Below are positions 53,838-63,335 of a DNA stretch of 64,000 nt, in pieces; positions within the stretch are counted from its first letter, which is position 1; each line of letters begins with the position of its first letter. The stretch lies in contig NZ_JANZKZ010000001.1 of NCBI RefSeq assembly GCF_025770725.1, forward strand, positions 372,001 through 436,000, in the 5' to 3' direction. Under the pieces are notes generated by a model that saw only the letters and a list, made by a program, of their open reading frames with translations, searched no databases and was not told the DNA's origin. Source of the DNA: Sulfurospirillum oryzae (GTDB lineage: Bacteria > Campylobacterota > Campylobacteria > Campylobacterales > Sulfurospirillaceae). Position numbers and translations under genes: made by a program.

Positions 53838-55279
53838 TACTCTTTTTCATCAAAAGTAATAGAAATATTAAGACGCATTCCTTTTAGTGCTTCACGTAAA
53901 ATATCACTTTGTGCTAAACTTGAGATACTTCTGGCAATGCTGCTTTCAATTTCATCACGAATTACTTCAATTTCTTGACTTTTTTGAACAGGAGCGACCA
54001 CTGGAGTTGGAGAAGCTATTTCATCAACTTCTTCGCCAAATGCTTGTTTAAGCATGTTTTCATTAAGGTCATCTAGGGAATCAACATCACCAAGTTCTTC
54101 TAAAGCGCCAATCGCAACGTCCACTTGTGGGATGAGAGCATCGTCATCAAGTGCCATCTCTTTTTCTTCTTCAATCTTCTCTTCAATGACTTCTGTAAAA
54201 TCATCGATAATGTCTTCTTGATCTTCTTGTATTTGAGAAATAGGTTGCTCGTTATCTTCTTCTTCAGAAAGAGATGCGACTTCTTCAAAATCTAATGCAG
54301 AAGCATCGTCTAGTTCAAGGTTATTGAGCGAATCATCTTCCTCGGCACTCTCTTCTTTTTCAACATCATCAAAAAAGAACTGACCAGCTTCATCATCTTC
54401 TTTATCTAAGGCAAGTGAATCCAATGATAAGTCAGAAATTTCTTTCTCCTCTTCCTCATCTTCACTTTCATCTAAAAGCTGTTTCACTTCATCAATATCA
54501 TCTTTGTCAAGAACCGATGGATTCGAAGACTCTTCAACCTCTTCTTCCTCATCAGTCTCAAGAGATGCTACGGAAGAAGTATCATTTTCTTCTTCAAAAT
54601 CAAAGTCTTCAAATGAAGTTATAGAATCTTTTTCTAAAGGTTCCACATCGTCTAAATCTAATGAAAATTGATCGTCTAGTTTTAGCTCTTTTTCCTCATT
54701 GTTATCATCAATGTCCTCTAAAGAGAGACCTTGTTCGAGGCTCAAATCGTCATCCGTTTCTAAATCATCAAAAGTCAGTTTTTCACTTTTTTCATTGAAA
54801 TCATCTTCATCTTCTAAAAGATTGATCGGCAGTACGTCATCTTCATCTTCAATTTCCAAAGTATCAATCTTATCAATATCAAAGGCACTAGCATCGTCAG
54901 TATCATCAGACTCCTGCAATACTTTGGATGCCTCCTCTGTTGCTTCAGCTTTGTGACTCATGACAACGTTTTTGATTTTATCAAGAAGAATTAAAAAATC
55001 TGTTGGTAAAAATGGCTTTTCAAGAGACACATTCACAGAATCAGGTTTTTTGGCACCACGTTGACAAATATAAACAATATAGTCACATCCAGTATGCTCG
55101 CTAAGACCAGCTAATGCAGTCTCATCATAGAGTTCATTGTCCACTAAAATAACATCATAAGTAGCTAGTGGAACCAAGCCATAATCTTCAAACTCATCTA
55201 ACTCATACCCTGCTTTTTCGGCACTAAGTTTGATCAATCTTGAAACAGCGGGATTATTATTGAGTAGTAACAGGCGCAT
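53837..55279 (-). CDS. Highly acidic protein with receiver-like N domain
   Basis: 480 residues. The first 110 resemble a CheY-like receiver: MRLLLLNNNPAVSRLI, then VILVDNELYDE (possible phospho-Asp) and SLEKPFLP (KPF). The acidic pair that binds magnesium in real receivers is replaced by Asn residues. About residues 130-400 are an extremely Asp/Glu-rich, low-complexity stretch. The last 60 form a helix-rich end. Campylobacter has a highly acidic protein at the same position between fliR and gmk. The start is the ATG before RLLLL; an in-frame start 11 codons upstream is less likely. Confidence 0.85.
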   Translation of the reverse strand: MRLLLLNNNPAVSRLIKLSAEKAGYELDEFEDYGLVPLATYDVILVDNELYDETALAGLSEHTGCDYIVYICQRGAKKPDSVNVSLEKPFLPTDFLILLDKIKNVVMSHKAEATEEASKVLQESDDTDDASAFDIDKIDTLEIEDEDDVLPINLLEDEDDFNEKSEKLTFDDLETDDDLSLEQGLSLEDIDDNNEEKELKLDDQFSLDLDDVEPLEKDSITSFEDFDFEEENDTSSVASLETDEEEEVEESSNPSVLDKDDIDEVKQLLDESEDEEEEKEISDLSLDSLALDKEDDEAGQFFFDDVEKEESAEEDDSLNNLELDDASALDFEEVASLSEEEDNEQPISQIQEDQEDIIDDFTEVIEEKIEEEKEMALDDDALIPQVDVAIGALEELGDVDSLDDLNENMLKQAFGEEVDEIASPTPVVAPVQKSQEIEVIRDEIESSIARSISSLAQSDILREALKGMRLNISITFDEKE

Positions 55280-55339
55280 GCTCACTCCTGAATGAGAATT
55301 ATTAGCTCTCATTGTAGTATAAAAAAATTTATGATTGCT

Positions 55340-56113
55340 TTAACGCACGAAAAGAATGGTTAAATGATTGAGTGCTTCAATGAACTCTTTCTTAAAGAGC
55401 AGCATAATTGAGCTCAATGTTGCAATAATAACAACTAAAGAAACTGCAATTTTAATAGGATAGCCTATGACCAAAAGGTTAAATTGAGGCATGGTTTTCA
55501 TAAGCATGCCAAACACAGCATCTAAGAGGAGTGAAAAAGCAACAACAGGAAAGGAAAGAATAAAACCATACACAAACATCCCTGTCATAGCTTTGAGCAG
55601 ATAGGTCAGCATATTGGTCTGGGGATAGAAACTACCAAGAGGCAAAAGATTGAGTGAATCGGCAATAAAAAGCAGCATTTGATGATGCCCATTAAAGGCT
55701 AACACAACCATTAATCCTATAAGGGAAAGAAGCTGTGACAATACGGGAATAGAAGTACTGGTTTGTGGGTCAATAACACTTGCCATTGTAAAGCCCATAA
55801 CAAAGGAAATTTGCATTCCAGCCATTTGCAAAATAGAAATAGTAATGGTTAAAAAGAGCCCCGCTACAAAACCAATGAGTAATTCTCCAACAATAGCCAA
55901 TGATAAATTAAGCAATGTAGGTGTTACATGTAAAGCGGGTAAGAGCGGAAATAAGAAAATGACCATGAAAAGAGTAATAGCCGATTTGATAGTGAGTGGA
56001 ATACTCGCATGAGAGAAAAAAGGGAAAAATGCAAAAAGACCACTGATCCTTGCAAACAAAAGGAAAAAAAGAACCACTTGATGTTCACCAAAAAGCTGTA
56101 CCAGTGATTCCAT
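55340..56113 (-). CDS. fliR: Flagellar export protein FliR
   Basis: An inner-membrane part of the flagellar type III export gate. 257 residues with about six TM helices. The pattern ARISGLFAFFPFFSH, GELLIGFVAG and GMQISFVMGF is typical. The rest of the export apparatus is not in the window. It overlaps neighbours closely in the fliR-acidic-gmk-tatA-argS run. Confidence 0.93.
   Translation of the reverse strand: MESLVQLFGEHQVVLFFLLFARISGLFAFFPFFSHASIPLTIKSAITLFMVIFLFPLLPALHVTPTLLNLSLAIVGELLIGFVAGLFLTITISILQMAGMQISFVMGFTMASVIDPQTSTSIPVLSQLLSLIGLMVVLAFNGHHQMLLFIADSLNLLPLGSFYPQTNMLTYLLKAMTGMFVYGFILSFPVVAFSLLLDAVFGMLMKTMPQFNLLVIGYPIKIAVSLVVIIATLSSIMLLFKKEFIEALNHLTILFVR
55923..55934. repeat. Palindrome copy in fliR (GTTACATGTAAA)
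   Basis: Exact core; read as Ala-Leu-His-Val-Thr. Confidence 0.85.
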
Positions 56114-56114
56114 T

Positions 56115-56756
56115 TTATTCCTCTTTTAATCCATCCACATGAAGATGTCTCGTATAAGTACATTGTTTGGCTAATTGGTGATTATGAGTTACCAATAGTA
56201 ATGCTGCATTTTCTTTTTCAATATATTCGAACAAAACATTCATCACTTCTTGAGCTGTTTTGTCATCGAGATTACCTGTTGGCTCATCCGCAAAAATTAT
56301 TTTTGGCTTTTTCGCTAAGACGCGTGCTATTGAAACACGTTGCTGCTGACCGCCGGAGAGATCACCCACGCGGTAGTTCATAAAATCAGCTATGCCTAGA
56401 CGCTCTAAAATGCCATTATCAATTTTTTTGTCACTGATAAATGAAGCAAGTTCAATATTTTCATTGGCAAAAAAGCCTTTAAATAAATAATGTGATTGAA
56501 AAATAATACCCACATCATAGCGTCTGAGTTTTAACCTTGCATCATCATTATCATTGTAAATATTATGATCACACAAAATCACTTCACCATAATTAGGTTG
56601 AAGTAACGTAGAGCAGATATGTAAAAGCGTTGATTTCCCACTACCACTTACGCCTAAAATTGCCATTGATTCTTTGGGGGCAAGACTAAAATTAACATTT
56701 TCAAAAAGAGGGTAATCAAAAGCATGGGAGATATTTTGTGCATGGAGTAAAGACAT
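56115..56756 (-). CDS. LolD-like ABC transporter ATPase
   Basis: 213-residue ATPase with Walker A GVSGSGKSTLLH, signature LSGGQQQRVSIARVL and Walker B IIFADEPTGNLD. The sequence falls in the LolD/MacB/FtsE group. No permease is adjacent. Campylobacter also has an ABC ATPase here between tsf and fliR. It may act with a lipoprotein-release permease encoded elsewhere. Confidence 0.9.
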   Translation of the reverse strand: MSLLHAQNISHAFDYPLFENVNFSLAPKESMAILGVSGSGKSTLLHICSTLLQPNYGEVILCDHNIYNDNDDARLKLRRYDVGIIFQSHYLFKGFFANENIELASFISDKKIDNGILERLGIADFMNYRVGDLSGGQQQRVSIARVLAKKPKIIFADEPTGNLDDKTAQEVMNVLFEYIEKENAALLLVTHNHQLAKQCTYTRHLHVDGLKEE

Positions 56757-56776
56757 CAGTGTCCTTCAAAAGAAGG

Positions 56777-56798
56777 GGTGAAGAGTCTCCTCTTCACC
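56777..56798 (-). terminator. Terminator after tsf
   Basis: A 9-bp perfect stem GGTGAAGAG / CTCTTCACC with loop TCTC, followed on the minus strand by CCTTCTTTT. Lies 17 bases past the tsf stop, so partial read-through into the ABC gene is likely. Confidence 0.75.
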
Positions 56799-56814
56799 AC
56801 AAAAAATTTTATAT

Positions 56815-57882
56815 TTATTTGAGTTGCTCTGCAACTTCGCTAGCGAAGTCACATGCTTTTTTCTCTAAGCCTTCACCAAGTTCGAAACGAACATAGCCAA
56901 CAAGCTCAATTTTACCACCAAGCTCTTTCGCTTTTTCTTCAACAACTTGTGCAATGGTTTTTTTATCATCCATAACATAGAATTGACTTAAAAGTGTGTA
57001 CTGTTGATCAAGCTGAGTGTTATCAGCGATAAAACGCTCAAGTTGTCCAGGAATGATTTTATCCCAGATTTGCTCAGGTTTACCTTGTGCTTTAAGTTCC
57101 GCTTGCATCTCAGCTTTAGCATTCTCTAAAACAGTATCCGTCAATTGTACGCGTGAAACAAAAAGAGGCATACGTTTAAGAGGTTTTTTAAGACGACTTA
57201 ATTCTTCGTTCTCTTTTTCAATATCAGCTTTAATACCAATAGTCTCTTTTTCGACAAACTCAGGATCAAGTTCTGTATAGCTTAAGAAACTTGGTTTCAT
57301 CGCTGCTGCATGCATACAAAGGTTACGGATGAATTCACCAGCACCTGCTGCTGTTTTTTCACTGTCACAATTTGCAGCGATAAGAACACCGACACGACCA
57401 TTTGAGTGAACATAACCATTGACAACACCATTAGCACCCGCTTTAAGTGTCGCAAAACGTCTAACAACTAAGTTCTCACCAATAGTAGCAACTTTAGTTG
57501 CAAAGTACTCTTCAAATACAGTGCCATTAATAGTTGTTTTCATCAACTCTTCTGTACTTTGTACATTGGTTGCTTGAATATGTGCCGTTGTATCTTTCGT
57601 TAAGTTAATAAACCCTTCATTTTTTGCAACGAAGTCAGTTTCAGCATTAATTTCACTTACAGTTGCCATTTTGAGGCTTGCATCAACGTGAACATTGACC
57701 AACCCTTCACTTGCTAATCTGTCAGCTTTTTTAGCCGCTTTGCCAAGACCTTTTTCTCTTAAAAGATCTTTTGCTGCTTCAAAATCACCATCGGTATCGA
57801 CTAGTGCTTTTTTGCAGTCCATCATACCAGCCCCAGTGGACTCACGTAGTTCTTTTACTAAAGCAGCAGTGATCTCAGCCAT
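56815..57882 (-). CDS. tsf: Elongation factor Ts
   Basis: Nucleotide exchange factor for EF-Tu. The N-terminal UBA-like part (KELRESTGAGMMDCKKAL) and the INAETDFVAKNEGF block are typical. 355 residues. The stop of rpsB overlaps its ATG by one codon (57882-57884), so translation is coupled. Confidence 0.96.
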   Translation of the reverse strand: MAEITAALVKELRESTGAGMMDCKKALVDTDGDFEAAKDLLREKGLGKAAKKADRLASEGLVNVHVDASLKMATVSEINAETDFVAKNEGFINLTKDTTAHIQATNVQSTEELMKTTINGTVFEEYFATKVATIGENLVVRRFATLKAGANGVVNGYVHSNGRVGVLIAANCDSEKTAAGAGEFIRNLCMHAAAMKPSFLSYTELDPEFVEKETIGIKADIEKENEELSRLKKPLKRMPLFVSRVQLTDTVLENAKAEMQAELKAQGKPEQIWDKIIPGQLERFIADNTQLDQQYTLLSQFYVMDDKKTIAQVVEEKAKELGGKIELVGYVRFELGEGLEKKACDFASEVAEQLK

Positions 57883-58673
57883 TATTCGCCTTCCTCTACT
57901 GCAAATTCTTCTTCGCTGACCACTTCATTGATCAACTCTTTTTTCTCATCTTCGCTAATTTCCGCTGCTTCGTCAGCTGCTGGAGCATCTTTTGAACGGA
58001 TTTCATAACCCTCAGTCATCGCTTCACACATCTCTTTACAGAAAAGTTGAATTGAACGAATCGCATCATCGTTTCCTGGGATTGGAAGATCAACAACATC
58101 TGGATCACAGTTTGTATCAAGTGGAGCTACAACAGTGATTCCAAGTCTTCTTGCTTCTTGAACCGCAATTTTCTCTTTTACAGTATCAATAACAAAGATC
58201 ATATCTGGTAAGTTTTTCATGTTTCTGATACCGCCAAGGTAATCAAGAAGTTTCTCTTTTTTTCTTCTAAGCATTAACGCTTCTTTTTTAGTAAGAAGGT
58301 CAATTTGTCCATCTTCTTCCATTTTCTCGATAATGTCAAGTTTACGGATTGATTGTCTGATTGTTTGGTAGTTTGTAAGCATTCCGCCTAACCATCTGTG
58401 GTTAACGTATGGCATACCGCATTTTTCTGCGTACTCTTTGATCGCTTGGCTTGCTTGTTTTTTTGTACCAACAAAAAGCATTGTTTTGCCCTCTGCTGCT
58501 GCATCTTTAACAACATTGTATGTATATCTGAAATAACGTAGAGTTTTTTGTAAATCTACGATATAGATATTTTTTCTCTCGCCGAAGATGAATTTTTTCA
58601 TCTTTGGATTCCAACGTCTTGTTTGGTGTCCGAAGTGTACACCACACTCTAATAGGTCTTTCATGGTTACCAT
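57882..58673 (-). CDS. rpsB: Ribosomal protein S2
   Basis: A small-subunit protein. [25 protein letters not shown] starts it (only the first part is needed for recognition), and [16 protein letters not shown] and DTNCDPD are conserved. 263 residues. The start is the ATG after AAGGAG; an upstream in-frame start is ruled out by the family N terminus. The C-terminal 30 residues are acidic. It leads the operon with tsf. Confidence 0.95.
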   Translation of the reverse strand: MVTMKDLLECGVHFGHQTRRWNPKMKKFIFGERKNIYIVDLQKTLRYFRYTYNVVKDAAAEGKTMLFVGTKKQASQAIKEYAEKCGMPYVNHRWLGGMLTNYQTIRQSIRKLDIIEKMEEDGQIDLLTKKEALMLRRKKEKLLDYLGGIRNMKNLPDMIFVIDTVKEKIAVQEARRLGITVVAPLDTNCDPDVVDLPIPGNDDAIRSIQLFCKEMCEAMTEGYEIRSKDAPAADEAAEISEDEKKELINEVVSEEEFAVEEGE

Positions 58674-58771
58674 GAAGCTCTCCTTATGTTTTTTTTGGTT
58701 TAGCCTCCACACCCATCAACAGCGATTAACTGCAACCGTAAAGGATTGGTGTGTGTGAGATTTGGACGGTG

Positions 58772-58777
58772 ATTATA
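58772..58777 (-). promoter_or_regulatory. rpsB-tsf -10 element
   Basis: TATAAT on the minus strand 99 bases before the rpsB ATG. The leader of about 90 bases could hold autoregulatory structure, known for rpsB in other bacteria, but I see no specific match. Confidence 0.55.
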
Positions 58778-58863
58778 GTTAAAATAAGATTAAATTTTGC
58801 TTGTTTTGATCTCAAAATACATTCTATTTAAATACTTTAATTTACTTTAAATCAAAAAAATCC

Positions 58864-58869
58864 TATAAT
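58864..58869 (+). promoter_or_regulatory. mlaA -10 element
   Basis: TATAAT, 32 bases before the mlaA start, with TTTACT about 17 bases further upstream as a weak -35. Confidence 0.55.
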
Positions 58870-58900
58870 TGCGCAAATTTAAAAAGAACGAGGTGATATT

Positions 58901-59647
58901 TTGCGTTTTATTTTAGCCTGTTTATTAAGCTTTTCGTTACTTTCTGCTTCAGAGTATCTTGGTGCAAATTCGCAGAGCAACGAAGATTTCGAGGCTGAAT
59001 TTAACACACAAAACAACAACGATCTTTTTGATCCACTCAGTGGATATAACGAATTTATGACCAGTTTTAATGATAAATTTTACGAGTATATCCTTCGTCC
59101 AACAGCACAAGGTTACGCCTATGTGGTGCCTCAAATGGGACGTCATGGAATTTCAAACTTTTTTGAAAATCTTTTCTTTCCTATCCGTTTTGTTAACAAC
59201 CTTTTACAGTTCAAATTTACCAATACTTTAGAAGAAACAGAACGTTTTATACTAAACTCAACAATGGGTATTTTAGGCTTCCGCGATGTTGCAGGCGAAG
59301 AACTTGGCATTAAAGCACACGATGAAGATTTAGGACAAACACTTGGATATTACGGCGTTGGCAATGGCTTCCATGTTGTCTTGCCATTTTTTGGACCATC
59401 CAATGTACGTGATATTGCAGGACTTGTGGGCGACGCATGGCTTAATCCTCTTAATTACATTGAAGCTCGTGACGCAAATTTACTTGATAGTACAGAAGAA
59501 GCAGTTGCTGCCACAGCATTCTATACAATCAATAGAACTTCTTTACATGTAAAAGAGTATGACAACTTTAAAAAAGATGCTATTGAACTTTACCCTTTCT
59601 TGCGCAATTTCTACGAATCAAGAAGAAATAAACTTATAAGCGAATAA
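58901..59647 (+). CDS. mlaA: MlaA (VacJ) family outer-membrane lipid-asymmetry protein
   Basis: Extracts misplaced phospholipids from the outer leaflet. 248 residues with a signal peptide (about 1-17, ending LLSA). The signature DPLSGYNEFMTSFNDKFYEY and GFRDVAGEELG are clear. A lipobox Cys, normal for VacJ, is absent, so it appears cut by signal peptidase I. The start is TTG with AGGTGA upstream. mlaC follows after 6 bases. Confidence 0.94.
   Translation: MRFILACLLSFSLLSASEYLGANSQSNEDFEAEFNTQNNNDLFDPLSGYNEFMTSFNDKFYEYILRPTAQGYAYVVPQMGRHGISNFFENLFFPIRFVNNLLQFKFTNTLEETERFILNSTMGILGFRDVAGEELGIKAHDEDLGQTLGYYGVGNGFHVVLPFFGPSNVRDIAGLVGDAWLNPLNYIEARDANLLDSTEEAVAATAFYTINRTSLHVKEYDNFKKDAIELYPFLRNFYESRRNKLISE
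59542..59553. repeat. TTTACATGTAAA palindrome in mlaA
   Basis: Perfect 12-mer; read as Ser-Leu-His-Val-Lys. Confidence 0.9.
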
Positions 59648-59653
59648 ATAACT

Positions 59654-60256
59654 ATGAAACGAATCTTTGCCTTATTAATGCTATCACTTTTATGCTCGTA
59701 CCCTGCTATGGCACTTGAAGAGCGTGACATTTCTTCTTTTATGCAAACAAATATTGATCTTGCAACCACTATTTTACGTGATAAAAAACTCCCAAAAGCA
59801 GAAAAATCCGAAAAGATTTTTGTCATTTTTGATTCAATTTTTGACTATAATTTAATGGCTCAACTTGCTATTGGTGGCAAGCAGTGGTCATCACTTTCGT
59901 CGGCAAAACAAACAGAATTCGCTAAACTTTTTGAGCAAAAACTTAAAACATCTTATATGGAGAAGCTAGATCTTTATACGGATGAGAAACTTGTCATTAA
60001 AAATCTAGAGAAAATTAAAGATACTCGTATTCATTTAACAACACATTTGATGAAAAATAGTGAAGTCTATGAGATCATTTATAAATTTTACAAAGATAAA
60101 AATGGTAGCTGGATGATTTATGATGTTGATATTTTAGGCGTGAGTATCATTCAAGCGTACCGTACGCAGTTCGCTGATATTTTGGCTAAAGAGCCCTTTG
60201 AGAAGTTACTTGAAAAGCTCAAGCAACCCGATGAGCCAGCACCAAAGAAACAGTAA
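59654..60256 (+). CDS. mlaC: MlaC periplasmic phospholipid carrier
   Basis: 200 residues with a signal peptide (about 1-20, ending AMA). The Ttg2D/MlaC pattern is FDSIFDYNLMAQLAIG, then FAKLFEQKLKTSYMEKL and YKFYKDKNGSWMIYDVDILGVSI. It shuttles lipid between MlaA and an inner-membrane complex. The inner-membrane partner is not in the window; trpA is convergent. Confidence 0.92.
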   Translation: MKRIFALLMLSLLCSYPAMALEERDISSFMQTNIDLATTILRDKKLPKAEKSEKIFVIFDSIFDYNLMAQLAIGGKQWSSLSSAKQTEFAKLFEQKLKTSYMEKLDLYTDEKLVIKNLEKIKDTRIHLTTHLMKNSEVYEIIYKFYKDKNGSWMIYDVDILGVSIIQAYRTQFADILAKEPFEKLLEKLKQPDEPAPKKQ

Positions 60257-60291
60257 CATTTAAGAATATCACTGCTTCTTTATTTGGTTTT

Positions 60292-61032
60292 TTATGCGTT
60301 AATTTTATCTTTGATAATTTTTGCTTTTTGTGCAATCGTTGTAATTTTCTCAGTTGCACTTAGATTTTCATTGAGCAAGACCTCTACAAAAGCACTTCCT
60401 ACAATAACGCCATCAACACCACGAGCACGCTCTTTTGCTGTCTTTTCATTCACACCAAAGCCCACAAATAAAGGTGTATTACTCTGTTCTTTAATCATTT
60501 GAATGGTCTTGGTAAGATCTTCACTTGCATGAGCACCCGTAATGCCAGCATACGCTACAAGATAAATAAATCCTTTAGCATCCTTGACAACCGTTGCTAT
60601 GCGCTCTTTACTATCCGTTGGTGCAACAAAACTGATAAGTGAAAGGTTATATTGATCCATTAAAGGCACATACGGCATTGCTTCTTCATGCGGAAGATCT
60701 GGAATAATAAACCCTTTGACACCAAATTCGACTGCTTTTTGTGCAAAAGTTTCCACGCCTTTATGGTAGAAAGGATTGAAATAGCCCATCCAATACGTCT
60801 CAATTTTAGGGGCGACGATGGAAGATATTTCAAAAAGTGTCTCCATTTTAAAACCGTTTTGTAACGCGTGCAAGTTAGCAACTTCGATAATAGGACCATC
60901 CGCAACAGGATCGGAAAAAGGAATGCCCAACTCCAACTTATCGACACCCGCATCTTTTAAAGCTGATACTAAATCTAATGAAAAATTTTTATCGGGAAAT
61001 CCCGCTGTTATATAGGCAACTAATTGCTTCAC
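60292..61032 (-). CDS. trpA: Tryptophan synthase alpha chain
   Basis: Splits indole-3-glycerol phosphate into indole and glyceraldehyde 3-phosphate. LELGIPFSDPVADGP carries the catalytic Glu and Asp, and VGFGVNEK and GVIVGSAFV bind phosphate. 246 residues. It is separate from trpB and other trp genes, and its start overlaps the end of the Hpt gene by four bases. Confidence 0.95.
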   Translation of the reverse strand: MKQLVAYITAGFPDKNFSLDLVSALKDAGVDKLELGIPFSDPVADGPIIEVANLHALQNGFKMETLFEISSIVAPKIETYWMGYFNPFYHKGVETFAQKAVEFGVKGFIIPDLPHEEAMPYVPLMDQYNLSLISFVAPTDSKERIATVVKDAKGFIYLVAYAGITGAHASEDLTKTIQMIKEQSNTPLFVGFGVNEKTAKERARGVDGVIVGSAFVEVLLNENLSATEKITTIAQKAKIIKDKINA

Positions 61033-61439
61033 TCTTTCTCCAACGTATGAGGTACTTTAATAATTAAAGGATTTAAAACCGTAAAGAAAGCGGCATCATT
61101 TTCCACATCTTTTCGGTACTTTTCAAACTGATCACTGACAAGAAGTAACCAATCAATGAATTCTTCGCTTGCAGGACCTTGCAATGTACGTGCTTCTTCT
61201 ACAATATCTTCACACAACACCGCTAGTTTAATAATTGGATCTAGTTTTAAAAATCCTGCGGCTGATTTCATATTGTGAAAAATGCGAAAAAGATCTCCAA
61301 TATTGTCAGAATAGCGCTCTTTCTTACTAAGCCCAATAATCAGAGGCTCCATGTTTTCACACATAATGGCATAGTGAGAGATAAAATCTCCTACAATTTC
61401 GATGTCAAAATCAACTTCCAATTGTGCCAAAAGACCCAT
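61029..61439 (-). CDS. Single-domain Hpt-like phosphotransfer protein
   Basis: 136 residues, helical. The block IFHNMKSAAGFLKLD has the phospho-accepting His followed by the KSAA pattern of Hpt domains. No kinase or receiver domain is attached. It could relay phosphate between a kinase and regulator encoded elsewhere. The gene overlaps trpA by four bases, an odd pairing with a biosynthetic gene. panB is divergent. Confidence 0.78.
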   Translation of the reverse strand: MGLLAQLEVDFDIEIVGDFISHYAIMCENMEPLIIGLSKKERYSDNIGDLFRIFHNMKSAAGFLKLDPIIKLAVLCEDIVEEARTLQGPASEEFIDWLLLVSDQFEKYRKDVENDAAFFTVLNPLIIKVPHTLEKE

Positions 61440-61518
61440 GTTTTTACCCTCCGAAGTTGCTCATTGTATCATGTTTTTTATAAAATTTTCTTGTCATAAA
61501 ATAGGGTATAATTCCTCC

Positions 61519-62307
61519 ATGAAAACAATTACATCCATTAAACAACAAAAAGGGCAAACACCCCTTACCGTCATTACCGCCTATGATGCACTTTTTGCTT
61601 CATTGTTTGATCAAAGAGTTGACATCATTCTCGTTGGCGATAGCCTCAACATGAGTTTCAACGCCAAGCCAGACACGCTCTCAGCCAGTATGGAAGTCAT
61701 GCTCTACCACACAAAAGCTGTATGTGCTGGTGCTAAAGAGACTTTCATAGTGTGTGATATGCCTTTTGGAACTTATACTGATGAGAAGATGGCACTGCAT
61801 AATGCTTCCTTAGTTTACAGCCAAACCAATGCGCATGCAGTTAAAATCGAAGGTGGTGTGAGTCGTGCTCACATTATCAAAGCATTGACACAAAATTCTA
61901 TCGCGGTCATGGGACACATCGGTCTTATGCCCCAGTATGTGCGCTCAGAAGGTGGGTACAAAGTACGTGGACGCAGTGAAGAAGATATACTCGCATTGAT
62001 CGAAGATGCCAAAGCCGTCGAAGAAGCGGGAGCGTTTAGCTTAGTGATCGAAGGCGTTGTTGAAGAAGCGGCACGTCGTATTTCTGAAGCGATCTCTATT
62101 CCAACGATTGGTATAGGTGCTGGAAAATACACTGACGGTCAAGTTTTGGTTTGGAGCGATATGTTAGGCTTTTTCCAAGCATTTCAACCTAAATTTGTCA
62201 AACGCTATTTAGAAGGTGCTACACTGATTCAAGATGCCGTTGATGCTTATGTTAAAGAAGTTAAAGAGCGCAGCTTTCCAGAAGCTCCGTACACCTACAC
62301 AAAGTGA
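61519..62307 (+). CDS. panB: 3-methyl-2-oxobutanoate hydroxymethyltransferase
   Basis: First step of pantothenate synthesis. VGDSLNM and the metal-binding GD/D residues, GHIGLMPQY, and the Glu in VIEGV are present in 262 residues. The ATG is chosen because the TSIKQQKG start matches the family; an open frame 39 codons further upstream is not conserved-looking and lies over the Hpt gene. ruvB follows almost without a gap. Confidence 0.95.
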   Translation: MKTITSIKQQKGQTPLTVITAYDALFASLFDQRVDIILVGDSLNMSFNAKPDTLSASMEVMLYHTKAVCAGAKETFIVCDMPFGTYTDEKMALHNASLVYSQTNAHAVKIEGGVSRAHIIKALTQNSIAVMGHIGLMPQYVRSEGGYKVRGRSEEDILALIEDAKAVEEAGAFSLVIEGVVEEAARRISEAISIPTIGIGAGKYTDGQVLVWSDMLGFFQAFQPKFVKRYLEGATLIQDAVDAYVKEVKERSFPEAPYTYTK

Positions 62308-62312
62308 GTGAG

Positions 62313-63335
62313 ATGGAACGCATCGTCGAAATCGAAAAAATCTCCTTTGAAAATGAGTATGAAAAAAGCTTACGTCCGACTTCATTTGAGAACTACATTG
62401 GACAAGAGAAGATCAAAAAGAACTTGCAAGTTTTTATTCAAGCGGCGCAAAAACGCTCTGAGTGTTTAGATCACATTCTCTTTTTTGGACCTCCTGGTCT
62501 TGGTAAGACAACATTGGCGCATATCATCTCCAACGAAATGCGTACCAATATGAAAATAACCGCCGCTCCGATGATCGAAAAAAGTGGCGATTTAGCCGCG
62601 ATTTTAACGAATCTTCAAGAGGGAGACATCCTTTTTATTGATGAAATTCACCGTCTTTCACCTGCGATTGAAGAGATTCTCTACCCCGCTATGGAAGATT
62701 TTCGTCTTGACATTATCATCGGCTCTGGCCCTGCGGCACAAACGATCAAAATCGACTTACCTCGTTTTACACTCATTGGCGCTACGACACGTGCGGGTAT
62801 GATTAGCTCGCCATTGCGTGATCGATTTGGTATGCACTTTCGCCTACAGTTTTACACCAAAGATGAACTCTCACTTATCATCACCAAAGCATCGCATAAA
62901 CTGGAGAAAATCTGTCTTCAAGATGCGGCAAGCGAAATGGCAAGACGCTCACGTGGAACACCTAGAATTGCGCTTCGTCTTTTAAAACGTATTCGTGATT
63001 ATGCCGATGTGGTGGATGAAGAGAGCATTAGCATTGAGCGAGCGCAGTATGGTTTGAATGAACTGGGTGTCAATGACCTTGGCTTTGATGAGCTTGACAT
63101 CAAATACCTTGAACTTCTATTGCAAACCAAAGGCAGACCACTAGGTCTTAGCACCATTGCAGCTGCACTTAGTGAAGATGAGGGAACCATCGAAGATGTG
63201 ATTGAGCCTTATTTGCTTGCCAACAGTTACATTGAGCGAACAGCGCGTGGAAGAGTTGCGACCGCCAAAACGTATGAGCTTTTCCGCCTCACACCCCCAG
63301 CGTTACAAAGCGCACTTTTTGAGGATAATGTATGA
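62313..63335 (+). CDS. ruvB: Holliday junction branch-migration ATPase RuvB
   Basis: AAA+ motor working with RuvA and RuvC. Walker [15 protein letters not shown], Walker [11 protein letters not shown], sensor GATTRAG and Arg finger LRDRFG are present, with a C-terminal winged helix. 340 residues. The ATG matching MERIVEIEK, the family start, is preferred over a GTG three codons upstream that overlaps the panB stop. Confidence 0.96.
   Translation: MERIVEIEKISFENEYEKSLRPTSFENYIGQEKIKKNLQVFIQAAQKRSECLDHILFFGPPGLGKTTLAHIISNEMRTNMKITAAPMIEKSGDLAAILTNLQEGDILFIDEIHRLSPAIEEILYPAMEDFRLDIIIGSGPAAQTIKIDLPRFTLIGATTRAGMISSPLRDRFGMHFRLQFYTKDELSLIITKASHKLEKICLQDAASEMARRSRGTPRIALRLLKRIRDYADVVDEESISIERAQYGLNELGVNDLGFDELDIKYLELLLQTKGRPLGLSTIAAALSEDEGTIEDVIEPYLLANSYIERTARGRVATAKTYELFRLTPPALQSALFEDNV

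Noticed and set aside
61402-61518. N-terminal extension of PanB by 39 residues
   Set aside because: The extension overlaps the divergent Hpt gene and does not look like coding; the family starts at the ATG at 61519.
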